A DNA stretch of 64,000 bases from an uncultured Alphaproteobacteria bacterium (GCA_902464275.1 CABQIK010000002.1:85208-149207), one strand, 5' to 3'; numbered from the stretch's first letter, positions 7,652 through 16,339 are shown. The notes: generated by a model not told the origin, from the letters alone. Numbers and translations are program-made.

Positions 7652-8497
7652 ATGCCTAAAGTTTCGGTTTTAATGCCGGTATACAAAACTCAAGAAGCGC
7701 ATTTGCGCGCGGCGATTGAAAGTATTTTAAGCCAAACTTTTACCGATTTTGAGTTTTTGATTTTAGACGATTGCCCTGACGAATCGCGAGAAGAAATTGT
7801 CTGCTCATATAATGACGAACGTATAAAATACGGCAAAAATACCCATAATCTCGGGATTTCGGCAAGCCGCAACAAATTAATTGATATGGCGCAAGGCGAG
7901 TATCTGGCCGTTTTTGACCATGATGACATTTCGTTGCCGGAGCGTTTTGCCAAAGAGGTTGCTTATTTAGATGCCAACCCGCAATGCGGCGTGGTAAGTT
8001 GCTCCTTTAAAAAGCTGATTGAAAATACCGTAAATGTTAACCCTGAAAACAATGAACAGATTACCCGCAAAATGTTTATTTCATGCGCAATGCTGCATCC
8101 GGCGGCTATGATACGGAAATCTGTGCTTGACAACCTTAATTTGCGTTATGAAGAAAAATTTTCACCGGCGGAAGATTATGCTCTGTGGTGCCGAATGATT
8201 GATAAAACCGAATTTCATAACCTGCCTGAAGTGTTGTTTTATTATCGTGACCATGCACAAAACACCACTCACAATCAGCTGCAAAAAATGCAGGATAAAA
8301 CTTGTTTTATTCAAGCCTTTGCCCGCATTAACAACGCTGCTTTATGGAAGGGGATTGAGCAGCAAATACATTATGTTACCCATATAAAAGTATTCGGCAT
8401 ACCGATGTTCAAAATTGTCCGTTGCGGCAAATATTCAAAATGCTATTTGTTTGACCGCATAACCATATATTATGCCAAAACCAAAGAGGTGATGTGA
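7652..8497 (+). CDS. Family 2 glycosyltransferase
   Basis: This enzyme transfers a sugar from an activated nucleotide donor during surface glycan assembly; donor and acceptor are unknown. The N-terminus KVSVLMPVYKTQ and the metal-binding motif VFDHDD (near residue 90) are typical of GT-A fold family 2 enzymes. A later EDYALWCRM segment carries the usual ED acidic pair. The start at 7652 is preferred to an upstream TTG because GGAG lies seven bases before it and the GT2 fold begins at residue 2. The product has 281 residues and no membrane segment, so it is probably peripheral at the inner membrane. The next gene is a paralogue. Confidence 0.85.
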   Translation: MPKVSVLMPVYKTQEAHLRAAIESILSQTFTDFEFLILDDCPDESREEIVCSYNDERIKYGKNTHNLGISASRNKLIDMAQGEYLAVFDHDDISLPERFAKEVAYLDANPQCGVVSCSFKKLIENTVNVNPENNEQITRKMFISCAMLHPAAMIRKSVLDNLNLRYEEKFSPAEDYALWCRMIDKTEFHNLPEVLFYYRDHAQNTTHNQLQKMQDKTCFIQAFARINNAALWKGIEQQIHYVTHIKVFGIPMFKIVRCGKYSKCYLFDRITIYYAKTKEVM

Positions 8498-8520
8498 TGA
8501 AAAACGCTTTCACGCTTTAA

Positions 8521-8586
8521 AATACAACTTATGCACAGCACGGACTCGTAAATATTGCAAAAAAAAAACGCGTGATAATATTTTTT
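8521..8586 (+). promoter_or_regulatory. Pilin-type upstream element, copy A (before a glycosyltransferase)
   Basis: This is the only copy of the element that does not precede a pilin-like gene. It has TTATGCACA (8529-8537), a 17-nt gap, TTGCAA (8555-8560), ten A in a row and TAATAT (8576-8581) after a 15-base spacer. The downstream inverted repeat is degenerate here. It presumably drives the glycosyltransferase at 8631 and the genes behind it. Confidence 0.7.
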
Positions 8587-8630
8587 CAAAAGTAAACATT
8601 TTAAGAAAGTTTGTTTCATAGAGAAGTGAA

Positions 8631-9623
8631 ATGCCTAAAATTTCTGTAATTATGCCAGTATATAACACCAAATCTGAATATTTTAAAGAAGCGATTCAGA
8701 GTATTTTATTGCAAACCTATAATAATTTTGAACTGATAATTGTTGATGACTGCTCAGATAGCTACATCAAAGACATTGTTTTACAATATAAAGACAATAG
8801 AATTTTTTATTATCGCACCGAACGAAATTCAGGAGCCGCAGCAGCAAGAAATTTGGCTATTTCTAAAGCTCGCGGCGAATTTTTGGCTTTTATGGATTCT
8901 GATGATGTCTCTTTGCCAAACAGATTTGAAGAACAGCTTAAGTATTTTCAACAAAATCCTCAAATTGGTTGTTTAGGTACAAACATTATTACAATAAGCG
9001 ACACAATAAAAATGAAATTTCCAAAACATTTAAGGGGTACAGATATTGAGCAGTATTTGTTGTTTACCGGGTGTGCATTTTGTCAATCAAGCGTTATGTT
9101 ACGTAGAGAAATACTAGAAAAAAATAATATTAAGTACAATAGTCAATATGTTCCGGCTGAAGATTATGCATTGTGGCTTGACTTAGTCGGTAAAACAAAA
9201 TTTGCCATTTTGGATAAGACTTTACTAAAATACCGTTATTATCCTGAAAACATTTCCAACAGACAAAAGTTCTTGCAAGAAAAGAAATGCGCTGAAGCTC
9301 AAATTGCGGCATTAGAAAAGTATTGCGAATTTAAACTTGACAATAAAGATTTATTGTTGTCTTTTTTCTATAAAAAAAGTTTACCGCTATCTGATTTGCA
9401 AGAATTAAATACTACCATAGATGAGTTAATTACAAAAATGAAAATGAATAACGTTTTTACACCTGCCGCTCTTAATATTTTTAAGAGAAAATTTAAAAAA
9501 CTATACTACCATACGCACAGTATAAAAGGGCAATGGCAACTCTTCAATTCACCAATTAACAAATTGCTGAATATTAAGTTGTCTTGCCGTTTGTTTTGTT
9601 TTATTACCAGAGGAATATTATAA
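8631..9623 (+). CDS. Family 2 glycosyltransferase, second copy
   Basis: This is a paralogue of the gene at 7652. It begins KISVIMPVYNTKSEYFKEAI, has FMDSDD near residue 88 as the metal-binding motif and an AEDYALWLDL segment around residue 180. The product is 330 residues, longer than its neighbour by a basic C-terminal tail. The start has a GAAGTG ribosome binding site, a weak one. The gene is preceded by copy A of the pilin-type upstream element. Its stop codon overlaps the start of the decarboxylase gene by one base, so the two are translationally coupled. It is more AT-rich than the preceding glycosyltransferase gene. Acceptor and linkage cannot be told. Confidence 0.85.
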   Translation: MPKISVIMPVYNTKSEYFKEAIQSILLQTYNNFELIIVDDCSDSYIKDIVLQYKDNRIFYYRTERNSGAAAARNLAISKARGEFLAFMDSDDVSLPNRFEEQLKYFQQNPQIGCLGTNIITISDTIKMKFPKHLRGTDIEQYLLFTGCAFCQSSVMLRREILEKNNIKYNSQYVPAEDYALWLDLVGKTKFAILDKTLLKYRYYPENISNRQKFLQEKKCAEAQIAALEKYCEFKLDNKDLLLSFFYKKSLPLSDLQELNTTIDELITKMKMNNVFTPAALNIFKRKFKKLYYHTHSIKGQWQLFNSPINKLLNIKLSCRLFCFITRGIL

Positions 9624-10588
9624 TGAAAACAATTCTTGTAACCGGAGGGACCGGCTTTCTCGGGTCAAATCTTTGCACTCGCCTGATTAATGAAGGCAAT
9701 CGGGTGATTTGTGTAGATAATAACTACACAGGACGGATGAGCAATGTCAGCTCTATTCTCAATCATCCGAATTTTCGGTTTATTAAGCATGATGTTTGCA
9801 ATCCTCTGGACGTTGATGACGAGAAGATTGACCAAATTTATAATATGGCTTGTCCGGCATCTCCTCCGGCTTATCAGGGCAGTTATTCCATCAAGACCAC
9901 CAAGACCTGTGTTTTAGGCGCTATCAACATGTTGGAACTGGCTAAAAAACACCACGCCACCATTTTACAAACCTCAACTTCTGAAGTTTATGGCGAGCCG
10001 TTGGTTCATCCGCAGGTAGAAAGCTATCGCGGCAATGTCAATCCTGATGGTATTCGCGCTTGTTATGATGAGGGCAAACGCTGCGCCGAAAGTTTGTTCT
10101 TTGACTATTGGCGGCATGAGGGTGTGGATATTAAGGTTATTCGCATTTTTAATACTTACGGTCCCAATATGGATCCAAATGACGGACGCGTGGTGTCAAA
10201 CTTTATCTGTCAGGCGCTTTCGGGGCAAGATATTACCATTTATGGCGATGGACACCAGACACGCTCATTTTGCTATGTTGACGATTTGATTGAAGCCATG
10301 ATTCGGATGATGAACAGTCCGAAAGACTTTACCGGACCGGTAAACACCGGTAACCCCGGGGAATTTACAATTAAGGAGTTGGCGGAAATGGTTGTTGCTA
10401 AAATCGGCGGAAAATCTAAAGTTGTTTACAAGGATTTACCCTCAGACGACCCAACACAACGCCGTCCTGATATTACTTTGGCAAAAAACAAACTCGGCTG
10501 GGAACCCAAAATTAAACTCAGTGAAGGTTTAGACAGGACTATTGAATATTTCAAAACTCAAATTAATCTATTTAGGAAGGCTATGTAA
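9623..10588 (+). CDS. uxs: UDP-glucuronate decarboxylase (UDP-xylose synthase)
   Basis: This enzyme converts UDP-glucuronate to UDP-xylose with bound NAD. It is a short-chain dehydrogenase-like epimerase of 321 residues: GGTGFLG at residues 8-14 binds NAD, TSTSEVYG at 117-124 supplies the catalytic Glu, and Tyr148/Lys152 form the Y-X3-K pair in ACYDEGKR. The stretches IRIFNTYGP and DGHQTRSFCYVDDL are typical of UXS enzymes. The start at 9623 overlaps the preceding stop codon and has AGAGGA upstream. The next gene makes its substrate, so the two form a complete branch from UDP-glucose to UDP-xylose. A bifunctional ArnA-type role is unlikely because there is no formyltransferase domain. Confidence 0.9.
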   Translation: MKTILVTGGTGFLGSNLCTRLINEGNRVICVDNNYTGRMSNVSSILNHPNFRFIKHDVCNPLDVDDEKIDQIYNMACPASPPAYQGSYSIKTTKTCVLGAINMLELAKKHHATILQTSTSEVYGEPLVHPQVESYRGNVNPDGIRACYDEGKRCAESLFFDYWRHEGVDIKVIRIFNTYGPNMDPNDGRVVSNFICQALSGQDITIYGDGHQTRSFCYVDDLIEAMIRMMNSPKDFTGPVNTGNPGEFTIKELAEMVVAKIGGKSKVVYKDLPSDDPTQRRPDITLAKNKLGWEPKIKLSEGLDRTIEYFKTQINLFRKAM

Positions 10589-10589
10589 T

Positions 10590-11927
10590 ATGAAAGTAGG
10601 AATTATCGGAACAGGTTATGTTGGTTTACCCACCGGCGTTGGTTTGGCTGAACTTGGCAATCAGGTTGTATGTATTGACCGCGAGCCGAAAAAAATAGAA
10701 GCTTTGCAAGCGGGTAAAATCACTTTGTATGAGGACGGGTTGGAGGACTTGTTCCACAAAAACGTCAAAGAAGGTCGTCTGCATTTTACAACTTCTATGC
10801 AGGAGGGCGTCTCTGATGCTGATTTAGTGATTATTGCAGTTGGCACACCGCCGCATCCGGTCACTAAAGAAGCGGATATGAAGTATATTCACGCTGCTGC
10901 AACCGAATTAGCGGAATATTTGACAGGATACACGGTTGTGGCTACCAAATCTACCGTTCCGGTCGGTACCGGCGATGTGGTTGAAGGGCTGATTGCCAAA
11001 AAGAATCCCAAAGCTGATTTTGACGTTGTTTCTTTGCCGGAATTTTTGCGGGAAGGTTTTGCCGTGCATGACTTCTTCCACCCTGATCGGATTGTCGTTG
11101 GCGCCAATACCGAAAAAGCCCGCAATGTTATTAAAGAGCTTTATAAGCCGTTTGAAGGCAAAACCAATATGCTGTTTGTTAAACGTCGGTCAAGCGAAAC
11201 TATTAAATATGCTTCAAATGCTTTTTTAGCCATCAAAATCCATTATATTAATGAGATGGCCAATTTCTGCGAGAAAACAGGGGCGGATATTACAGAAGTA
11301 GCCAAAGGTATGGGCTTGGACAGCCGTATCGGCAATCGTTTCTTGAACCCCGGTCCCGGCTATGGCGGAAGCTGTTTCCCGAAAGATACAATGGCCATGG
11401 CTTATATGGCACGCCAAAATGATGTTGATATGACCTTGATTAAAGCGGCAATTGACGGTAACACCAAACGCAAAAAAGACATGGCGGAAAGAATTCTTGA
11501 GGCGGTTAAAGGAATTGATAATCCGAAAATTGCCGTTCTAGGTCTGGCTTTCAAAGACGGAACCGATGACTGCCGCGAAAGTCCGGCAATGGAAATTGTC
11601 GGCAATCTGCTGGAAACCGGCGCGGATATTACCGCTTATGACCCTAAGGCTATGGAAACAGCCAAGCTCTTGGTCGGCGACAAGATTACATACGCCGCGG
11701 ACATGTATGAGGCGCTCAAAGGAGCCGATGTGTTGGCGATTTTGACCGAATGGGGCGAGTTTAAAGAACTGGATTTAGCCAAAGCCGCCCAACTGATGAA
11801 ACACAAAACCATTATTGACTGCCGTAATTTAATTGACACTGAACAAGCTGTGAAAAATGGCTTTAGGTATCAAGGAATCGGGAAAAAACCGAAACAAAAA
11901 GATGATCGTTTGCAGGAGGCTGCATAA
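10590..11927 (+). CDS. ugd: UDP-glucose 6-dehydrogenase
   Basis: This enzyme oxidises UDP-glucose to UDP-glucuronate with two NAD. The N-terminal Rossmann motif GTGYVG lies at residues 7-12, Lys206 and Asn210 lie in SSETIKYASN, and the catalytic cysteine is Cys262 in GYGGSCFPKDT. The length of 445 residues is normal. The start at 10590 sits one base after the preceding stop codon with AGGAAGG upstream, so it is coupled to the decarboxylase gene. The product feeds that enzyme to give UDP-xylose, or could supply glucuronate to the glycosyltransferases nearby. A Lys-rich tail (KKPKQKDDR) follows the folded domain. Confidence 0.95.
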   Translation: MKVGIIGTGYVGLPTGVGLAELGNQVVCIDREPKKIEALQAGKITLYEDGLEDLFHKNVKEGRLHFTTSMQEGVSDADLVIIAVGTPPHPVTKEADMKYIHAAATELAEYLTGYTVVATKSTVPVGTGDVVEGLIAKKNPKADFDVVSLPEFLREGFAVHDFFHPDRIVVGANTEKARNVIKELYKPFEGKTNMLFVKRRSSETIKYASNAFLAIKIHYINEMANFCEKTGADITEVAKGMGLDSRIGNRFLNPGPGYGGSCFPKDTMAMAYMARQNDVDMTLIKAAIDGNTKRKKDMAERILEAVKGIDNPKIAVLGLAFKDGTDDCRESPAMEIVGNLLETGADITAYDPKAMETAKLLVGDKITYAADMYEALKGADVLAILTEWGEFKELDLAKAAQLMKHKTIIDCRNLIDTEQAVKNGFRYQGIGKKPKQKDDRLQEAA

Positions 11928-11930
11928 AAA

Positions 11931-14900
11931 ATGAATTTTGACTATATTTGTAATCTTAATTTACCGACAGATGAGTATGTTTCTGCTTTACAAGATTGGT
12001 TTATGAAACAAACTAAAAAGTATTTAAACATAGAAAACCCAACGACATTTAACGAAAAAATACAATGGTTAAAACTTTACGATTCAACACCATTAAAAGC
12101 TCAAACTACAGACAAATACCTCGTAAGAGATTGGGTTAAGAAAAAAATTGGTGAAGAATATCTTATTCCTTTACTAGGAGTATATAATAGTTTCGATGAG
12201 ATCGATTTTGATAGTCTTCCAAATAAGTTTGTTATAAAAACAAATCATAGTAGCGGTTGGAATTGTGTCGTGACTAACAAGAAGAATATAAATATAGATG
12301 AATTACGAGCCAAATTTAATTTATGGCTAAATACTAATTTTGCATTTATGTTTGGCTTTGAACTCCACTATAAAGATATAAAACCAAAAATTATTATTGA
12401 AAAATTTATCCAAAATAAATCCGGTATACTCTATGATTACAAATTTTGGTGTTTTAATGGAGAGCCTAAATATATTCAATTCCGAGATGATTGGAAAGCT
12501 GATTTAAAGATGGCTTTTTTTGATACCGAATGGAATAAACAAGAATTTCATTACGACCATCCGTTATATGAAAAAGATTTACCAAAACCAGATAATTTAT
12601 CTGAAATGTTAGACATTGCAAAGAAGTTATGTAAAGGATTTATGTTTGTTTGTGTTGATTTATATCGTTTAGATAATGGCAAAATTTATTTTGGAGAAAT
12701 GACCTATACTCGTTCTTCGGGAATAGCAAATTGGCAACCTGAGGAATGGAACAAAAAACTTGGAGAAATGATTAAATTACCAAAAAACAAAGAGGAAATT
12801 ATGAAAAAATGTAACTACAAAATTACTTATGAACCGAAGATTTCCGTCATAATACCTGTATATAATGTAGAAAAATATCTGCCGAGATGCTTGGATTCGG
12901 TTATAAATCAAACATTGAAAGATATTGAAATTATCTGCATAAATGATGAATCTCCTGATAAGTGCAATCAAATTTTGACAGAATATGCAAAACAAGATAA
13001 ACGTATTATTGTTTTAAACCAAAAAAACAGCGGACAAGGAAGTGCGCGTAATCGTGGCTTAGAAGTCGCAAAAGGCAAGTATATCCAATTTTTGGATTCA
13101 GACGATTTTTATCAACCAAATTGCTGTGAAGAAATGTATAATATTATGGAAAAATACTCTGATGTGGATGTTGCTTGCTTTGATACTAATATTATTTACG
13201 AATCTTTCGAGGATAAAAAAGAAGAAGATGCATCGTATTTTAAAATGAATTTTTCAGGAATACAAAAAAACAAACCAAGTATGATTAGAAAATTAGATTG
13301 CAATTGTTGGAATAAAATTTTTCGAAAATCTTTTATTGACGAGTATGGTTTACGTTTTCCAGAGAAATTACATTTTGAAGATGTTGCTTTTTATTGGTTT
13401 TGGTTATCAAAATCTAAAAAAATTTATTTTTACAATAAAAAACTCACTAATTATATAAGAAGAAAAGGAAGTTTTCTAGGCGAAATATACACAAAGTCTA
13501 GTACACATATTTTCGAGATGTTTCACGTTTATGAGCTGATTTATACCGATCTTATAAAAAATAAAAAATTTGATAATTACAAAGAAATGTTCTTACAACA
13601 GTATCTCAACAATTTCCGTTGGTTAAGGAATTGTTTTTCACATAATGTTACCCAAGAAAAGAGAAAATTAATTGACAAATGTTCAGTTTTTCTACAAACA
13701 TGTGACATTAATCATTTGGAACTTTCATCTAGCGATAAAAAGTGTTTCGATAATATTATTAGCAAAAACTACTATTATTTTGATGCTTATAATAATCATG
13801 AAATCGAAGAAGCTTTTCCTGTTTTTCCAAAAGATAGTATCAATATAGTCTTTTCTACTGATAATAATTATATTCCGTATTTGGCGGTAGCCATTTCTTC
13901 TATTATCGAAAATAGTTCGCCGGAGAATAACTATGATATAATTATTTTATATCAAGCTGTTTATGAATATCAAAAACGGTTTATTTTATCAATGGTTGAA
14001 AAACATCAAAATATTTCTATACGTTTCTTTGATATGACACAATATATTAAAAATTTTGGTCTAGACAAGCTGTGTACACTCAACCATATCACACTATCAG
14101 CTTATTTCCGTTTATTTGTAGGGCAAATCTTTACAGAGTATAAGAAAATTTTATATTTAGATTGTGATTTGATAGTTACAACTGATATAGCTCAATTATA
14201 TCACTTAGATATCGGCAATTATCCGATTGCAGCTGCATTAGATACAACCATTAGCCATTCTCTTGTCGTTGGAGGATTAAATACCAATGCATGGACAGCT
14301 TTTAGAAAATATATGTCAGAAACACTGAATTTTACAAGCCAAACAAAATATTTCAACTCAGGCGTCATGATTATTGACATTGAAAAATTTAATGAAATGG
14401 ATTTAGATTATTTAATCGATTTAGCTCAACGCAACAATAAGTTTTTCCATGATCAAAATGTTTTGAACGCTGCATTTGAAGGTAATTATTTCGAATTGTC
14501 ACCAACGTGGAATTTTCAGTGGAATATTAAATTCCATAGTACGGATTATAAGTACGTTTTGTCACCAGATCTTCTTGCTTTTTATGAAGATCCTAGTATT
14601 CAGGCTAACATTGTTCACTACACCTCTCATGAAAAGCCATGGAAAAATCCCCACCATACATTTGCCAATATTTGGTGGGAGTATGCACGAAAAACGCCTT
14701 TTTATGAAATTTTCTTGAAAGATTTAAATTGCAACAAAATGGTGGCATCAGCATCAGACATAAATAAATCTCTTCTGTTGCAGATTTTATCATATAAAAA
14801 AGATAAACGGCGTTATTACCGGTATAAAATTCTTTCCAAAATAACCTTTGGTAATATGCGTAAATATTATAAACAAAAAAGAAAAGAACTAAAAGCATAT

Positions 14901-14942
14901 CTTAAAAATATAGAAAGAATTATGAGAAATGAACAATCTTGA
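11931..14942 (+). CDS. Fusion of TupA-like ATP-grasp, GT2 and GT8 glycosyltransferase domains
   Basis: Three catalytic modules are joined in one 1003-residue protein. Residues about 15-285 match TupA-like ATP-grasp proteins (PTTFNEKIQWLKLYD, FVIKTNHSSGWN, YDYKFWCFNGEPKYIQF). Residues about 303-520 are a GT2 domain (KISVIIPVYNVEKYL, with LDSDDFY at 388-394). Residues about 637-930 are a GT8 domain (INIVFSTDNNYIPYLAVAIS, with D-X-D in LDCDL at 743-747). A basic tail follows. It starts three bases after the ugd stop codon and ends the operon. Such proteins are known in capsule or teichuronic-type polymer loci; the polymer here is unknown. It is AT-rich compared with uxs and ugd, which suggests separate acquisition. 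Confidence 0.85.
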   Translation: MNFDYICNLNLPTDEYVSALQDWFMKQTKKYLNIENPTTFNEKIQWLKLYDSTPLKAQTTDKYLVRDWVKKKIGEEYLIPLLGVYNSFDEIDFDSLPNKFVIKTNHSSGWNCVVTNKKNINIDELRAKFNLWLNTNFAFMFGFELHYKDIKPKIIIEKFIQNKSGILYDYKFWCFNGEPKYIQFRDDWKADLKMAFFDTEWNKQEFHYDHPLYEKDLPKPDNLSEMLDIAKKLCKGFMFVCVDLYRLDNGKIYFGEMTYTRSSGIANWQPEEWNKKLGEMIKLPKNKEEIMKKCNYKITYEPKISVIIPVYNVEKYLPRCLDSVINQTLKDIEIICINDESPDKCNQILTEYAKQDKRIIVLNQKNSGQGSARNRGLEVAKGKYIQFLDSDDFYQPNCCEEMYNIMEKYSDVDVACFDTNIIYESFEDKKEEDASYFKMNFSGIQKNKPSMIRKLDCNCWNKIFRKSFIDEYGLRFPEKLHFEDVAFYWFWLSKSKKIYFYNKKLTNYIRRKGSFLGEIYTKSSTHIFEMFHVYELIYTDLIKNKKFDNYKEMFLQQYLNNFRWLRNCFSHNVTQEKRKLIDKCSVFLQTCDINHLELSSSDKKCFDNIISKNYYYFDAYNNHEIEEAFPVFPKDSINIVFSTDNNYIPYLAVAISSIIENSSPENNYDIIILYQAVYEYQKRFILSMVEKHQNISIRFFDMTQYIKNFGLDKLCTLNHITLSAYFRLFVGQIFTEYKKILYLDCDLIVTTDIAQLYHLDIGNYPIAAALDTTISHSLVVGGLNTNAWTAFRKYMSETLNFTSQTKYFNSGVMIIDIEKFNEMDLDYLIDLAQRNNKFFHDQNVLNAAFEGNYFELSPTWNFQWNIKFHSTDYKYVLSPDLLAFYEDPSIQANIVHYTSHEKPWKNPHHTFANIWWEYARKTPFYEIFLKDLNCNKMVASASDINKSLLLQILSYKKDKRRYYRYKILSKITFGNMRKYYKQKRKELKAYLKNIERIMRNEQS

Positions 14943-14983
14943 ATTATATTTTCTCACGCCAAAACTTTCGGCGGTGACGGATT

Positions 14984-15030
14984 GTGATGCAACCACCCCG
15001 CCTTCGGCACTTCTTAATAGGGTGAAGTTT
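14984..15030 (+). repeat. CCACCCCGCC-type repeat, copy 1
   Basis: GCAACCACCCCGCCTTCGGCA followed by a C-rich/G-rich pair recurs in similar form at 62458-62515 and 63957-64000. Copies 1 and 2 lie a short distance before a pilin-type upstream element. It resembles a short dispersed palindromic repeat; this copy is eroded. Confidence 0.45.
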
Positions 15031-15042
15031 TTGCATTGTGCC

Positions 15043-15138
15043 AATACAACTTATGCACAGCGCTGACTCGTAAATATTGCAAAAAAAAAACGCGAGCTAA
15101 AATCTTCTCAAACGTAACAATTTGAGGAGATTTTAGCT
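15043..15138 (+). promoter_or_regulatory. Pilin-type upstream element, copy B (best formed)
   Basis: In order: TTATGCACA (15051-15059), a 17-nt gap, TTGCAA (15077-15082), a tract of ten A, TAAAAT (15098-15103) after a 15-base spacer, and an inverted repeat AGCTAAAATCTTCTCAAA (15095-15112) with TTTGAGGAGATTTTAGCT (15121-15138). The arms pair over 18 bases with one G-U. The right arm contains the ribosome binding site GAGGAG and touches the start codon. The TTGCAA/TAAAAT pair looks like a promoter whose spacer is mainly the A tract; if so, transcription would start inside the left arm. Confidence 0.75.
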
Positions 15139-15741
15139 ATGAAATCAGAAAACGGGCGGTCTATGGTGGAAATGCTTGGCGTTTTAGCAATTATTGGTGT
15201 CTTATCGGTCGGCGCGATTGCCGGATACAGCAAGGCGATGATGAAATATCGGCTCAATAAGCAAGCGGACCAACTCAGCTGGTTATTAAACGTATTATAC
15301 CGCTATAAAGATATGTTCGGACACAGTAAAGGCTACTTTGTGCCTTACTTAAAAACACTTAATGAAATTCCGCAAGAGATGATTAAAGCTAATGACAGCC
15401 ATATTTATGATACTTTCGGATTTTTATACTACATAAATACCGATAACTGCACTGATGAATTTTGCAGAGCATCTACTCTTCTTATTCAGTCGCCGACTAA
15501 TTACAAAAATTTTGATGTATGCCATAATATTTTTGAAACAGCCAAAGCCTTTTCTACGCAGCTTTATTATTTTAGTGCTTGGTCCGGTGAAGCGGGCGGG
15601 TTAGATTACCTTTATGGTGATACTTATTGTTCGTCCGTCCGTAAATGTTTAAAAGATTTATCCCAAAATGATATGTATGAAATTTGTAAAAACTGTGCCG
15701 AAAAAAGCTGTAATTTTTATTTTAAGTATGAAATTAAATAA
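15139..15741 (+). CDS. Type IV pilin-like protein, variable family member 1
   Basis: This is a prepilin-like secreted or inner-membrane protein. The leader is MKSENG; cleavage would fall after Gly6, before RSMVE, which keeps the Gly at -1 and Glu at +5 of type IV prepilins but has Arg at +1. A hydrophobic helix (MLGVLAIIGVLSVGAIAGYS) follows. Inner blocks shared with the other five members are an EIPQEM block, VCHNIFETAKAF and GDTYCSSVRKCLKDLS, then CKNC near the end. The product has 200 residues. It stands alone with its own upstream element (copy B), with no pilus assembly genes nearby. Role as pilin, pseudopilin or surface adhesin is open. Confidence 0.8.
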   Translation: MKSENGRSMVEMLGVLAIIGVLSVGAIAGYSKAMMKYRLNKQADQLSWLLNVLYRYKDMFGHSKGYFVPYLKTLNEIPQEMIKANDSHIYDTFGFLYYINTDNCTDEFCRASTLLIQSPTNYKNFDVCHNIFETAKAFSTQLYYFSAWSGEAGGLDYLYGDTYCSSVRKCLKDLSQNDMYEICKNCAEKSCNFYFKYEIK

Positions 15742-15750
15742 CTAGGCATA

Positions 15751-15786
15751 AAAAACACCCGTGGCCATATAGACAAACGGGTGTTT
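15751..15786 (-). terminator. Bidirectional terminator between pilin 1 and a hypothetical gene
   Basis: AAACACCCGT (15753-15762) pairs with ACGGGTGTTT (15777-15786). On the minus strand a run of six T follows, so it ends the gene at 15809-16339; it can also stop the pilin transcript. Confidence 0.75.
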
Positions 15787-15808
15787 CTGTTTTACAAATG
15801 CCAAGCCA

Positions 15809-16339
15809 TCAGCTGAGCGGGCCTTTTGGATTGTTCCAAATCGGGTACGCATAAGGTATTTCTGCCTTTGGTAGTTCCGGTTCTTCATAATCTTCGGGCT
15901 GTTCCGGCTCTTCAACCTCTTCTGACTCAGACTCTTCATCCGGTTCATGACACTGGGCAATAATTTCCATGATTTCAGGCATGGTAGCGGTGCCTTCCTG
16001 GTCATTAGTGAATGCGCTTTCTATATTGCTTTCTTTGTCAGAGGCCTTGTCAATAGCCTGACGCAAGGCAACATAGCCATCCATTTCATCCAGCAGATTA
16101 ATCGCCTTAAAGCTTGTGTCATAATGCTCAATGAGAGCATCCAAACCTTTATTAAGCGCCCAAGGACCCAGTTTGGTTTGCCATTTACGTAAGATGTAAT
16201 ACATCTCGCAAATACCACAAACACTGGTCTGCTCATAGCCTAAAAATATTCCTATGCCAAGCGCAAGCGCTTTGTCGGCACGTTGTTCTGCTTCCTTCAA
16301 CTTTTGAATTTGCAGTTTTTTTATATCTTCCATATCCAT
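15809..16339 (-). CDS. Hypothetical cytoplasmic protein with acidic C-terminal tail
   Basis: No family is recognised. The 176-residue product begins with a charged helix (MDMEDIKKLQIQKLKEAEQR) and a mostly helical body with two close cysteines (SVCGICEMYY). It ends in an acidic, Pro-rich tail from about residue 130 (ESESEEVEEPEQPEDYEEPE). It has no signal peptide or clear membrane segment. The start at 16339 lacks a good ribosome binding site; 16333 is an alternative two codons in. It is a single-gene unit, divergent from uvrB, with its own terminator at 15751-15786. The tail composition suggests a flexible interaction region; that is inference. Confidence 0.65.
   Translation of the reverse strand: MDMEDIKKLQIQKLKEAEQRADKALALGIGIFLGYEQTSVCGICEMYYILRKWQTKLGPWALNKGLDALIEHYDTSFKAINLLDEMDGYVALRQAIDKASDKESNIESAFTNDQEGTATMPEIMEIIAQCHEPDEESESEEVEEPEQPEDYEEPELPKAEIPYAYPIWNNPKGPLS

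Noticed and set aside
15742..16005. Minus-strand frame overlapping the acidic-tail hypothetical gene
   Set aside because: It overlaps the terminator at 15751-15786 and the tail of the better-supported gene at 15809-16339.
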